Below are positions 17,304-25,770 of a DNA stretch of 64,000 nt, piece after piece. The notes under the pieces are model-generated. The model made no database searches. It was not told where the DNA came from and saw only the letters and a program-made list of their open reading frames with translations. The DNA lies in contig NZ_JAKEVD010000007.1 of NCBI RefSeq assembly GCF_022398325.1, positions 125,234 through 189,233 of the forward strand. The letters are read 5' to 3'. A program made the position numbers and the translations under genes. The stretch is from Shewanella sp. Isolate13. GTDB lineage: Bacteria; Pseudomonadota; Gammaproteobacteria; Enterobacterales; Shewanellaceae. The number at the start of each line of letters is the position of its first letter. The first letter of the stretch is position 1.

Positions 17304-18572
17304 TTAAACAAAGCTCATAAACAAGCCCGCAATCGTTGCCGCCATTAGGTTAGACAAGATACCAGCGAACAGTGCTTTTAAGCCAAGTGATGCAATTTCA
17401 GAGCGACGCTCAGGCACCAAACCACCAATACCGGCAATCGCAATTGCTACCGTACCTAAGTTAGCAAAGCCACACAGTGCGAATGATAAAATCACTTGGG
17501 TGCGCTCAGACATCGGCAAGCCAGTAGATTCAACAATCATGTCACCAGTTAGATAAGGTGCTAGATTGATATAAGCAAAGAACTCGTTGATGACAATCTT
17601 TTGGCCGATGAACGAACCTGCAAGTAGCGCTTCATCCCACGCCACACCCATTAACCAAGCAATAGGCGCAAACAGATAACCTAAAATCAGTTGTAGGCTT
17701 AGGCCGTCAAAACCAAACCAGTTACCAATGCCACCTAACATACCGTTCATTAATGCCACTAAGCTGACAAAGGCAAACAGCATAGCGCCTACAGCCATGG
17801 CGAGTGATAAACCGTTCATGGTACCGGTTGTTGCCGCATCAATAATGTTAGCTGGTGGATTTTCTTCAACAACTGCTAAGCTTTCATCCTCTACTTTTTC
17901 AGTTTGTGGGATCAACAGTTTAGCGAACAGTAGACCACCCGGCGCCGCCATAAACGAGGCAGCTAACAGGTACTCCATCTTAATGCCGAGCTGAGCGTAA
18001 CCCGCTAGCATAGTGCCGGCAATTGACGCTAAACCACCACACATTACCGCAAACAATTCTGCACGGGTCATTTTTGGCATATAAGGCTTAATTAACAGCG
18101 GCGCTTCAGTCACACCTAAGAAGATGTTAGCGCTAGCAGACATAGACTCTGCCTTGCTGGTATTAAGGATTTTTTGCAGAGCACCACCCACAATACGCAC
18201 TACCCATTGCATAATGCCTAGGTAATACAGCACCGCCGAAATGGCCGAGAAAAACACAATAATTGGCAGTACTTTAAATGCAAGTACAAAGCCGCCAGCA
18301 CCAAATAGTTCATACATTTTGTCGCTAACCAGGCCGCCGAACATAAACGACATACCTTGGTTGCTGTAACCAATCACGGTTGAAACCGCTTCCGCCATAT
18401 TAAAAATAACCGCTTGGCCAAACGATGAGTAGATGACGAACGCACCCATGATTAACTGCAGTAAAAATGCCATACCCACAGTGCGGTAGTTAATGGCTTT
18501 ACGGTTTTCAGAGGCCAAAAACGCCACGGCAAGAATGGCGATGATGCCAACAATACTGATTAAAATTTGCAT
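17304..18572 (-). CDS. nupC: NupC-type concentrative nucleoside transporter
   Basis: This 422-residue inner-membrane protein has the CNT-family architecture: N-terminal helices, a gate domain (FVLAFKVLPIIVFFSAISAVLYY at about residues 97-119), the signature GVTEAPLLIKPY (about 153-164) and the C-terminal nucleoside-binding half ending in helices rich in Gly and Ala. The length is normal for the family (about 400-425). It imports nucleosides with Na+ or H+. The next gene upstream in the same direction encodes a nucleosidase, so the two probably form a salvage pair. Confidence 0.88.
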   Translation of the reverse strand: MQILISIVGIIAILAVAFLASENRKAINYRTVGMAFLLQLIMGAFVIYSSFGQAVIFNMAEAVSTVIGYSNQGMSFMFGGLVSDKMYELFGAGGFVLAFKVLPIIVFFSAISAVLYYLGIMQWVVRIVGGALQKILNTSKAESMSASANIFLGVTEAPLLIKPYMPKMTRAELFAVMCGGLASIAGTMLAGYAQLGIKMEYLLAASFMAAPGGLLFAKLLIPQTEKVEDESLAVVEENPPANIIDAATTGTMNGLSLAMAVGAMLFAFVSLVALMNGMLGGIGNWFGFDGLSLQLILGYLFAPIAWLMGVAWDEALLAGSFIGQKIVINEFFAYINLAPYLTGDMIVESTGLPMSERTQVILSFALCGFANLGTVAIAIAGIGGLVPERRSEIASLGLKALFAGILSNLMAATIAGLFMSFV

Positions 18573-18777
18573 TGAATTTGTCTATTACTATCTAAGTTGA
18601 TGAAAGGAGAAAGCGAGTTTTCTCCCCCAATGGATAAAACAACCTATAAACACAGTTTAATGTGATGCTTAGCGCGCTGCTTAAAGCGAAAAAAACATCA
18701 AATTAGCGTTTTTAAAGCGAGCGAAAGCGGGCGGGAATAGCATTGTTATTCCCGTCACTCATTCGTTTTTACTGGCT

Positions 18778-19617
18778 TTAAAAGGTTTTAATTAATGCCT
18801 TGATGACATCAAGCACATAAACCTGACAATCAATCGCCGTTTGCGGCTCAAAGTCTTGCTTATGTTGGTCGGTATTAGACAGTACGCGAATACTCACAAA
18901 AGGTAGCTTGTAAGCTTCGGTAACTTGCGCGGCTGCAGAGGTTTCCATCTCTTCAACTGAAGTGCCCATGGTTTCGTGGAACCAGTTAATGCGGTCAACT
19001 TCGCGGTTCCATTCATCACAGCTACCAATTCTTCCCACAACTACTTTGCCATGGCTGTAACTGCTGGCTTGCGACAGGGCAACTTCAACAAGCTTAGGGT
19101 CAGCTTTGAAGTGATTGTGCTCAACCACAACACCGTTTTCACGCAGGTACATTGGCATATCGAAGTTCTGCCAAGTAGTAGGGTGGATGCCTTGGCCTTT
19201 TTCCACGAACTCGATTTTGTAAGCGCCCATGTTAAAGCTGGTTTCACCAATGACGATATCAGAGCGGTAAAGCTTAGGATCGTGGCCACCAGAGGTACCC
19301 TGATTGATGATAGCTCTTGGCTGGAAGTGCGCAATACCAAGGGTGGTTGATGCGGCGGCGTTAGCCAAACCAATTTCGGTACGCGACACCACAACTGGGT
19401 AGCCATCTAATAGGCCTTGCCAGAATGTCCACGAACCGAATGTTTGTTGTTGTACATCGTCTAGGGCGGCAACGAGGGTCTCGACTTCAACGTCCATCGC
19501 GCCTTGAACTAAGATAGGTTTTAGCATTTTTGAGGGTAACTTTTCATTATGTGACTGTGTAGAGTTTACGTGTTCAGGGTCTAACTTTTCAGCTTTTGGC
19601 TGCTCGCAAGTTGGCAT
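18778..19617 (-). CDS. MTA/SAH nucleosidase family protein (PNP/UDP superfamily)
   Basis: This protein has about 280 residues. The core starts at [16 protein letters not shown], with the family landmarks [10 protein letters not shown] (phosphate-loop position), MGAYKIEF and the [17 protein letters not shown] segment that holds the ribose-binding Glu. JVLSNTDQ-type strand RVLSNTD follows. The enzyme would cleave the glycosidic bond of a purine nucleoside such as methylthioadenosine or adenosylhomocysteine. It is longer than E. coli Pfs (232 residues) with an N-terminal extension. Three starts are possible (TTG 19632, ATG 19617, ATG 19527), none with a clear ribosome site. Family residues begin just after the last one. 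Confidence 0.78.
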   Translation of the reverse strand: MPTCEQPKAEKLDPEHVNSTQSHNEKLPSKMLKPILVQGAMDVEVETLVAALDDVQQQTFGSWTFWQGLLDGYPVVVSRTEIGLANAAASTTLGIAHFQPRAIINQGTSGGHDPKLYRSDIVIGETSFNMGAYKIEFVEKGQGIHPTTWQNFDMPMYLRENGVVVEHNHFKADPKLVEVALSQASSYSHGKVVVGRIGSCDEWNREVDRINWFHETMGTSVEEMETSAAAQVTEAYKLPFVSIRVLSNTDQHKQDFEPQTAIDCQVYVLDVIKALIKTF

Positions 19618-19984
19618 GACAAATAACTTCAAATGGAAAGTGCGCGGATGGTAGCAACGAGATTTAGGCTAAACAACGAAATGAAAAGTAAAATACTTGT
19701 TGCGGTTTCGGTGGCCTGAAAAATGCACAATTCTTGACGGTTATCGCTAAATCCATGATGTTGTTACTACTTGTTTTGTAAGGATATTTCAAGTTGTGTG
19801 TATTAATTGAGCGTGTAGGGTAAGGCAGTGATTTTAAATTAGAAAAACAGTGTTTAAGAAAACAGGCTAGTGGGTGGGGCGGATTGGAGTTGGTTAGGGG
19901 GAAAGTGGCGCACTTCTACTTTGAGAAAGAGCCACTCGCATTATTGTTGGAATAGGCTTGTGGTGTGTTTAGCAAAGCAACCTA
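19618..19984. other. Intergenic stretch, no feature recognised
   Basis: About 350 bases hold the promoter region of the nucleosidase gene and the 3' flank of the helicase gene. I see no terminator with a U-tract, no RNA structure and no inverted repeat worth calling. No copy of the yicC attachment sequence is present, so it does not mark a second island boundary. Confidence 0.4.
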
Positions 19985-22900
19985 TCAGCCAACAGCTAGC
20001 TTAGCTGTGTCATGCCACATATATGCAGGCATAGCTTGTTTTAGCTTCCATGTAATGCTCATTGGTTGAGAGCCTTCATACTTAACAAAGTCTACGGGCC
20101 CAAAATTAACAAACCCCATAGTTTTACCATATTCATCTTTAGCTTGTTCTCTAACAAATAAGATGAATGTCTTGTTGTTTTCCCTCTGCGTTATATAGCC
20201 TAGCCCCCTGCCGGAGGTTGGCTTAGCGCTGTTTTGGGTTTGCCAATGAAATAGCGATGGGCTAATTGCGTAGTCGTGGTACATGGTCGTTGCAGAAAAC
20301 TGCTTTTCGCATTTATCTAAGGTAACAAAAAGCAGTTCAGTATTGGAACCTGCAATATTAAGCACACCTTCTCTACTGGATGATTTCTTATCAAATGTAC
20401 TATCACCAAACGCGACCAATATGTGTTCTTTGGGATAACGTGCATGCATCTTTAACGGAGAGCTATCCACCATAATATTGCCTACGGTAGGCATCTTAAA
20501 TTCTTGCGTGGCCAAGCGTTCAATAAGCAGTGAAATAACGTCACTAAGTTCGTCTTGTAGTTTGCTATGTTTTAGTGCGAGCAAGCTTTGCTCAATTGTA
20601 CCAAATCCGGCTTGTTTACCCGTTTTGTCCCAAAAGTCATAATGACACATGGTCGAGAAAACTGGATGGTGTTGTTCTGCATAAGACCCTACAGCAGCTT
20701 GAGTGGTCACTGATAAGTTGTTTCCACATAATGCTTTGATGAAGCGCAAATAAGAGATAGAAGTGCAGCTTAATAATCGATTATTGATTGCACGATAGTA
20801 AGCGGCATAAATGTCTAGTTCGTTCTGCTGTATTTCTTCACCGCGGCTTGTTTCTACAAGTGCTCGCCAACCACCAAACTTACCTACTTTTACTTTATAG
20901 ATATCCTCTAATGACAAGTCAGGATAAATATGCAGAAAGTTTGCTAGCGTGAGAGGTAAATCAGTCACGTTAGGGTAGTTTGAAATTAAGCCAAGCAGTC
21001 TGTTTTTGTTTAAGGTTGCTAGCGATATGTTCTTTAAGATCATTTGCTGCGTTTTTTCTTGCAGTTCTATTCGGCAGCCTAAAGGTAAATGTGGAAACCC
21101 TTGTTTGATCTCTTTTGAAATAGATTGGTTGGTTTTGCCGATAAGCGCTCTAAACTTATGCGAAAAGTCATACTCAGGACGAGAGTTTCCAACGAAGTCA
21201 ATGACGGTGCAGCATTCTTTATCTTTAGTCAGTCTTAAGCCTCGACCTAACTGCTGAAGAAAGATTGTCAGGCTTTCTGTCGGTCTTAAAAATAGCAATG
21301 TATCTAGCTCTGGAATATCGACACCTTCGTTGAATATATCAACCACAAACAGAACGTTAATTTCTTTCGATTTTAAACGTTGCAGCTGAATGTCACGTTC
21401 GTTTGTATTGTCACTTGTGAGTACACCGCAAGGAATCTTGCTTAAAGTGAACTTTTGCGCCATGAAGTTAGCGTGATCTTTACTTACGCAAAACGCCAAT
21501 GCGCGCATCTGCGATATGTCAGTGACTATTTCTTCTAAGCTTTGCTGTATTCGCAAGACCCTTTGATCATTGTATGTGTAGAGTCTAGTTAACTCGGCGA
21601 TATCATAACGGCCTTTTGCCCATGAAATCTTTGTCAGATCGGTATCATCATTAACTGCAAAGTATTGGAACGGTGATAAATGACGCTGATTAATCGCTTC
21701 TGGTAATCTGATTTCTGCCGCAATTACATTACAAAAGTCTTTTAGAATATCAGCTCCATCATGGCGTTCAGGTGTGGCAGTTAAACCGAGTAAAACTTGT
21801 GGTGTAAAGTGTTTTAGAATAGCTCGATAGCTGTTTGCTGCTATGTGATGAACTTCATCGATAACAACGTAATCAAAGTAATCTTCAGTTAATTGAATTG
21901 TCGCAAGTTGATTGTTTAAGCTTTGGATTGACGCGAATAACTGATTGAACTTTTGTGGTTTGTTTTGTCCTACGAGTAACTCACCAAACTGATTACTTTT
22001 TAAAACGCCGCGATATGCACTTCTCGCTTGTTTTAAAATTTCCTCCCTATGAGCTAAAAACAAAAACTTAGCTTCAGGATTTGCTGTATAAAACTCAGCG
22101 AAATCAAATGCTGAGATAATCGTTTTGCCTGTGCCTGTCGCTGCAACAACAAGGTTACGATACCTATCGTGCAGCTCTCGTTCTACTTTTAGTTTGTCTA
22201 AAATAGCTCGCTGATGTGAGTGAGGTTTGATATCAAAATAAAAGTTTTGTTTGGATGTATCATAGGTACCTCTGGCCTCCTGCAAGGCGTTAACTAAGCG
22301 CTGCTTGCTTTGGGTATTACCATCAAAATATTCAAAATCAGGGGACTCCCAATAGGTTTCAAATGTACTGAGAGATTTTTCAATGATATGTGGGATCTCT
22401 TGCGAGGTGATCTTTAAGTTCCACTCTAGGCCACTGGTTAAAGCTGAATGCGACAGATTGGATGAACCTATGTATCCAGTGTGAAAGCTGGAATTACGCA
22501 TAAATAGATAAGACTTTGCGTGTAAGCGTTCTCTGTTGGTGTTATAGCTCAGCTTCACTTCTGTATTTGGCAAAGACGCCAAGAACTCAATGGCTTTAGC
22601 ATCTGTAGCTCCCATATAGGAGGTGGTGATAACCTTTAGTTGTTTACCGCTACGAGTAAATTCCTCTAGTTCTTTTTTAAAGATTCGGATCCCTGCCCAT
22701 TTAATGAATGAGACCAGCCAATAGATTTTATCGGAGGATTGGATTTCGCGTTTAATTTCAGTTTCAAGAGATACGCCTGCGTTGCTCCCACAAAACAACT
22801 CGCTCTGAGTGAGTCCTGTTAGCGGCATTATGTCTTCAATATACTTTGGCAAATCTGAGGATATTGGGTTTTGCTTGTCGAGCAATGCAGTCAGGATCTT

Positions 22901-23185
22901 ACCTTGGCTATCAATCAGATTTTCGGTGATGAGCTCATTATCACCAATGTTAGCACTAAGCCATTCAATGACTTTATTGGCTAAACTTATTTGCTCAAAA
23001 ACACGGTCATTACCATTAGGAACAGAGTCTATCGCTATTTCGATTATTCTTGTCAAAAAGCGAGAGAGCCAAGAAGCGGCTTCGCCATTTTCTAATGAAC
23101 GTTCGCCAACATAGAAAGCTTTTCTATCTAATTTCTGCTCGACTAACTGAGTTATCAGTTGCTCATATATGCCGGTTTGGTTCAT
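19985..23185 (-). CDS. PLD-nuclease-like / DEAD-box helicase / DUF3427 fusion protein
   Basis: This 1066-residue protein has an N-terminal phospholipase-D-like domain with LHAKSYLF (about residues 220-227) and GSSNLSHSAL. The helicase core has Walker A ATGTGKT (about 349-355), DEVHH (about 445), GLTATPERHDG and motif VI QQLGRGLRL. The C-terminal DUF3427-type region runs from about residue 700. This domain order is common in defence-linked and mobile-element-linked helicases, where the PLD part may cut DNA. The PLD domain shows one HxK motif, so it may dimerise. The gene lies just outside the yicC island, between its left border and the nucleosidase gene. Codon use is AT-rich like the island. 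Its biological role is not established. Confidence 0.85.
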   Translation of the reverse strand: MNQTGIYEQLITQLVEQKLDRKAFYVGERSLENGEAASWLSRFLTRIIEIAIDSVPNGNDRVFEQISLANKVIEWLSANIGDNELITENLIDSQGKILTALLDKQNPISSDLPKYIEDIMPLTGLTQSELFCGSNAGVSLETEIKREIQSSDKIYWLVSFIKWAGIRIFKKELEEFTRSGKQLKVITTSYMGATDAKAIEFLASLPNTEVKLSYNTNRERLHAKSYLFMRNSSFHTGYIGSSNLSHSALTSGLEWNLKITSQEIPHIIEKSLSTFETYWESPDFEYFDGNTQSKQRLVNALQEARGTYDTSKQNFYFDIKPHSHQRAILDKLKVERELHDRYRNLVVAATGTGKTIISAFDFAEFYTANPEAKFLFLAHREEILKQARSAYRGVLKSNQFGELLVGQNKPQKFNQLFASIQSLNNQLATIQLTEDYFDYVVIDEVHHIAANSYRAILKHFTPQVLLGLTATPERHDGADILKDFCNVIAAEIRLPEAINQRHLSPFQYFAVNDDTDLTKISWAKGRYDIAELTRLYTYNDQRVLRIQQSLEEIVTDISQMRALAFCVSKDHANFMAQKFTLSKIPCGVLTSDNTNERDIQLQRLKSKEINVLFVVDIFNEGVDIPELDTLLFLRPTESLTIFLQQLGRGLRLTKDKECCTVIDFVGNSRPEYDFSHKFRALIGKTNQSISKEIKQGFPHLPLGCRIELQEKTQQMILKNISLATLNKNRLLGLISNYPNVTDLPLTLANFLHIYPDLSLEDIYKVKVGKFGGWRALVETSRGEEIQQNELDIYAAYYRAINNRLLSCTSISYLRFIKALCGNNLSVTTQAAVGSYAEQHHPVFSTMCHYDFWDKTGKQAGFGTIEQSLLALKHSKLQDELSDVISLLIERLATQEFKMPTVGNIMVDSSPLKMHARYPKEHILVAFGDSTFDKKSSSREGVLNIAGSNTELLFVTLDKCEKQFSATTMYHDYAISPSLFHWQTQNSAKPTSGRGLGYITQRENNKTFILFVREQAKDEYGKTMGFVNFGPVDFVKYEGSQPMSITWKLKQAMPAYMWHDTAKLAVG

Positions 23186-23296
23186 TAAAAGTGCTTTTAT
23201 TATTTGAAGTTAGCTAAGAATAACTGAATTGATTAATAGAAATAAGTAGTGATGTTCAAACTTATCATCTGAACTTGTAATACTGATTTTCAGCCA

Positions 23297-23322
23297 ACAA
23301 AAAGCCCAGCATTTGCTGGGCT
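23297..23322 (-). terminator. Original yicC terminator, now separated from yicC by the island
   Basis: AGCCCAGCA-TT-TGCTGGGCT (23303-23322) is a perfect 9-bp stem followed on the minus strand by TTTTTG. It lies about 55 bases beyond the left copy of the yicC 3' end (stop codon complement at 23377-23379), the expected place for the natural yicC terminator before insertion. Confidence 0.82.
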
Positions 23323-23376
23323 CTACTAATATTTTACTGCTTGTCTTTTACTGCGACTTATCTAAACGCAAAAAGC

Positions 23377-23397
23377 TTACTCCACGTTCTGGATCTG
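23377..23397. repeat. attL: left 21-bp direct repeat of the yicC-borne island
   Basis: TTACTC-C-ACGTTCTGGATCTG matches the copy at 38993-39013 at 20 of 21 positions. Read on the minus strand it encodes QIQNVE and a stop, the exact C-terminus of YicC. This copy is the displaced chromosomal 3' end. Confidence 0.9.
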
Positions 23398-23469
23398 TTT
23401 GTGCTTTATGTTTTATTCCTGTTAATATTCAGCGTGTTATTGGTTGCGTTGTAGGTGTGGTGATTTTGA

Positions 23470-23488
23470 TGTCACCATTTATGTCACC
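23470..23488. repeat. Candidate integrase arm-type sites near attL
   Basis: TGTCACC occurs twice in direct order (23470-23476 and 23482-23488, 12 bases apart). The ten-base form TGTCACCATT at 23470-23479 recurs exactly at 38880-38889 near attR. The short ORF at 23313-23510 that spans the border is judged non-coding. The remaining gap 23489-23634 holds only the promoter region of the next gene. Confidence 0.5.
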
Positions 23489-23634
23489 GTTGTGTAAAGA
23501 AGATATCTAAGGAGTTAATGGTTTTCCAGAGGTTGTAGGAATTGAAAATTTCTATTTTCTCACATTGAACCTTTTTTTTAATTAAATCATCCCCATATAA
23601 ATATTACCCTTTCTGCAATGGCTTTGATTTTGGA

Positions 23635-24735
23635 ATGCTAAAAAAAATAGAACAGTACATAAACGAATTTCCTGGTCAAAAAGCTAGAGTTATTGCAAGA
23701 AAACTTGGTTTAGATAGAGCTAAGGTTAGTAGACACCTTCATGGGAGTGACAACTACTATCAAGATGAAGATAGCGCTTGGCATTTGGTTGATAGTAGAA
23801 CATTAGTATTGGAGCTGCCCAATACATGGATTACGTCGGTTAATTTTGAAAGATTTCTCTCACATTCAGAGAACTTGTTTGACTGTAACGCCGCAAACAT
23901 CACTTTCTCTTTTCATGAAAAAAGTGCAATAAAACTGGATGCCGGTATAAGACTTCTCTTTTTGATCAATTCGCTATCTATAACTGGAAAAGGCGTTAAT
24001 TTGGATTTCTCTAGATGCCCTAAGGCTAGAAGTTATCTTAACAGAGCTGGCTTCTTTGATGCGCTGGATGAAAATGTAGTAGTTCTACCCAGTCGGCCTA
24101 AGAGGTCAAAAGCTAAGATGTATCGAGGAACTTCGAGTAAATTAGTTGAGTTTGCAAAAATTCATGCCGACATAGACAAATATGACAATGCCATTCCAGG
24201 TGTTTTAACAAACACATTTATCAAGCATTCATCTATCGAATACGAAGGAGCTGCATTTAATCTCTTTTCTGAGCTATGTGAAAATATAGTTGAGCATAGC
24301 AATTCGCCAGTTCCAGGTGCGGCGGCAATGCAGGTATACAGCAATGCCGCTAAACCACACATTCAGGTTGTTGTTTCGGATGCTGGGGAAGGTATCTGTA
24401 ATACTCTTAGGCCAGTACTTAGAGAGAATAATACTCTAGGGGATGATTTTGATATCGATAGCATGAGTGATGGTGAGCTACTTGCAATAGCTTACACTCA
24501 AGGAGGACTAAGCCGGAAAAATGTACAGTCATCAGATTGTGGTGGTTTAGGTCTTTTTACTAGCGGATTAGGAATTAAGAAGCATGACGCCAACCTTTTG
24601 ATCAGGCTAAGTAATTATCAAGTTAGCTTGAAGTACGAAAACAATAAGTTTGTTATTGATAAAGAGGATTTTGATTTACCAAAACTACCGGGAACTCATA
24701 TTTATTTTCAGTTTTTTATTGATAAATCAGAGTAG
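23635..24735 (+). CDS. HTH plus GHKL (histidine-kinase-like) ATPase protein
   Basis: This is a 366-residue protein. Residues 1-50 form a helix-turn-helix (ARVIARKLGLDRAKVSRHL). The C-terminal half carries GHKL ATPase boxes: N-box SELCENIVEHSNS (about 211-223), G1 VSDAGEGI (about 247-254) and G2 GGLGLFTSGLG (about 303-313). No phospho-acceptor H-box is seen, so it is more like an anti-sigma/RsbW-type ATPase than a classical sensor kinase. A STAS-like protein is encoded 20 bases downstream, so the two probably act as a partner-switching pair. The HTH suggests direct DNA contact. The function in the island is unknown; it could be the sensor or switch for the cargo. Confidence 0.72.
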   Translation: MLKKIEQYINEFPGQKARVIARKLGLDRAKVSRHLHGSDNYYQDEDSAWHLVDSRTLVLELPNTWITSVNFERFLSHSENLFDCNAANITFSFHEKSAIKLDAGIRLLFLINSLSITGKGVNLDFSRCPKARSYLNRAGFFDALDENVVVLPSRPKRSKAKMYRGTSSKLVEFAKIHADIDKYDNAIPGVLTNTFIKHSSIEYEGAAFNLFSELCENIVEHSNSPVPGAAAMQVYSNAAKPHIQVVVSDAGEGICNTLRPVLRENNTLGDDFDIDSMSDGELLAIAYTQGGLSRKNVQSSDCGGLGLFTSGLGIKKHDANLLIRLSNYQVSLKYENNKFVIDKEDFDLPKLPGTHIYFQFFIDKSE

Positions 24736-24754
24736 TTCTGATTAACTTAAAGTT

Positions 24755-25312
24755 ATGAACCAGAATATAATACAACTTAAACTTAGAGACTATACAGCTA
24801 GAGATGATGTTCACGGCAACCAAGAAGGGAAAATGGTTTATCGTTCTCTTTTGGACGCAGTCGAAAGTTATCCTGATGTGAAATTATTTGAAATTTCATT
24901 AGCTGGTATATCTCGAACAGATGCGTCTTTTCCAAGAGAGAGTGTTGTTGCGCTCGCAAAGCAATTCCGAGGAGAAAAGGGGTTCTTTCTAACAGGCATT
25001 TCTATTGAGGATCGAGATTTTATCGATAATTGGCACTATGCAGCCTTAATAAAAAAACAACCTCTTACGGTTTGGTTTAAAGAAGGTTTTAGAACCTTAG
25101 GGCCGGAGCTCAGTTCTGCAATGGCTGAGATTCTCTCTAGTATATTAGCTAAAAGTGAGACAACAACATCGGAAGTAGCAAAGCTATTTAATTTGACTGC
25201 TCCTAATGCTAGCTCAAAGCTTAAAAAGTTAGCTAATGATGGTTATATACTTAGAGTTGAGCGAATTGCACCATCTGGTGGTATGGAATTTGTGTATTGC
25301 CCAATAAAATAA
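24755..25312 (+). CDS. STAS-like (DUF4325-type) protein with C-terminal winged helix
   Basis: This 185-residue protein has an N-terminal alpha/beta region (VKLFEISLAGISRTDASFPRES at about residues 45-66, FRGEKGFFLTGI) that fits the STAS-like DUF4325 family, where the Asp/Ser region replaces the phospho-site of anti-anti-sigma factors. The C-terminal 65 residues form a MarR/ArsR-like winged helix (SEVAKLFNLTAPNASSKLKKLANDGYILRVER). It is co-transcribed with the GHKL ATPase gene upstream. Both partners therefore have a DNA-binding domain, which is unusual for such a pair. A terminator ends the operon. Confidence 0.68.
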   Translation: MNQNIIQLKLRDYTARDDVHGNQEGKMVYRSLLDAVESYPDVKLFEISLAGISRTDASFPRESVVALAKQFRGEKGFFLTGISIEDRDFIDNWHYAALIKKQPLTVWFKEGFRTLGPELSSAMAEILSSILAKSETTTSEVAKLFNLTAPNASSKLKKLANDGYILRVERIAPSGGMEFVYCPIK

Positions 25313-25327
25313 GTGTTTATTAAGCCT

Positions 25328-25355
25328 ACGCCACACATCAACGTGTGGCGTTTTT
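25328..25355 (+). terminator. Terminator after the ATPase/STAS operon
   Basis: ACGCCACAC / GTGTGGCGT form a 9-bp stem with a short loop and are followed by TTTTTAT. It is 15 bases after the STAS gene stop codon and separates this operon from the ubiquitin-like operon. Confidence 0.85.
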
Positions 25356-25559
25356 ATATTTATCAATAAACTCAATTCGACAATGGTTCTTTTGTCAGAT
25401 ACTGCAGTATATCTATCTAACCCTTCTGTTCTAGTAACTCTCCTATAGTTTTTAGCTTACCTATTGATAATATAAAGTTTTATTGCTCAGAACAGTGGAA
25501 ATATAACCCCAACCAAAATCTTTAATCAAACGAAAATCAAAAAATCTGCTTAAAACTCG

Positions 25560-25589
25560 TTGACACAAGCAGATTTTTGGGGGTATGCT
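25560..25589 (+). promoter_or_regulatory. Promoter of the ubiquitin-like operon
   Basis: TTGACA (25560-25565), an 18-base spacer and TATGCT (25584-25589) form a good sigma-70 promoter. The predicted leader to the ATG at 25771 is about 170 bases and AT-rich, with no recognised riboswitch. Nothing else is visible in the gap 25356-25770. Confidence 0.55.
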
Positions 25590-25770
25590 TTATGTATCGG
25601 GTTAACCGGCTTAAGTTAAGCAGAATTATCTCGAGGAAATAAAAAGCAAACATAACGCTTACCTTTTATTTTTTGGTATTAGATACCTTGCTTCGCACCC
25701 AAATTATCTAGCTACCGTGAGTATCAGTCAAGCAGTTTGTATCTAAGTACTGAATATGAAGGTAGCAAAT

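Noticed and set aside
18732..18754. Hairpin CGGGAATA..TATTCCCG downstream of the nucleosidase gene
   Set aside because: The stem is fair but no U-tract follows on either strand, so it is not called as a terminator.
19618..23376. Extending the island leftwards to include the helicase gene
   Set aside because: Only the 23377 repeat carries the yicC end; no second copy was found further left, and the natural yicC terminator lies between helicase and repeat.
23313..23510. 65-codon ORF spanning the left island border
   Set aside because: It runs across attL, overlaps the displaced yicC terminator and lacks a ribosome site; the strand and composition do not fit a gene.
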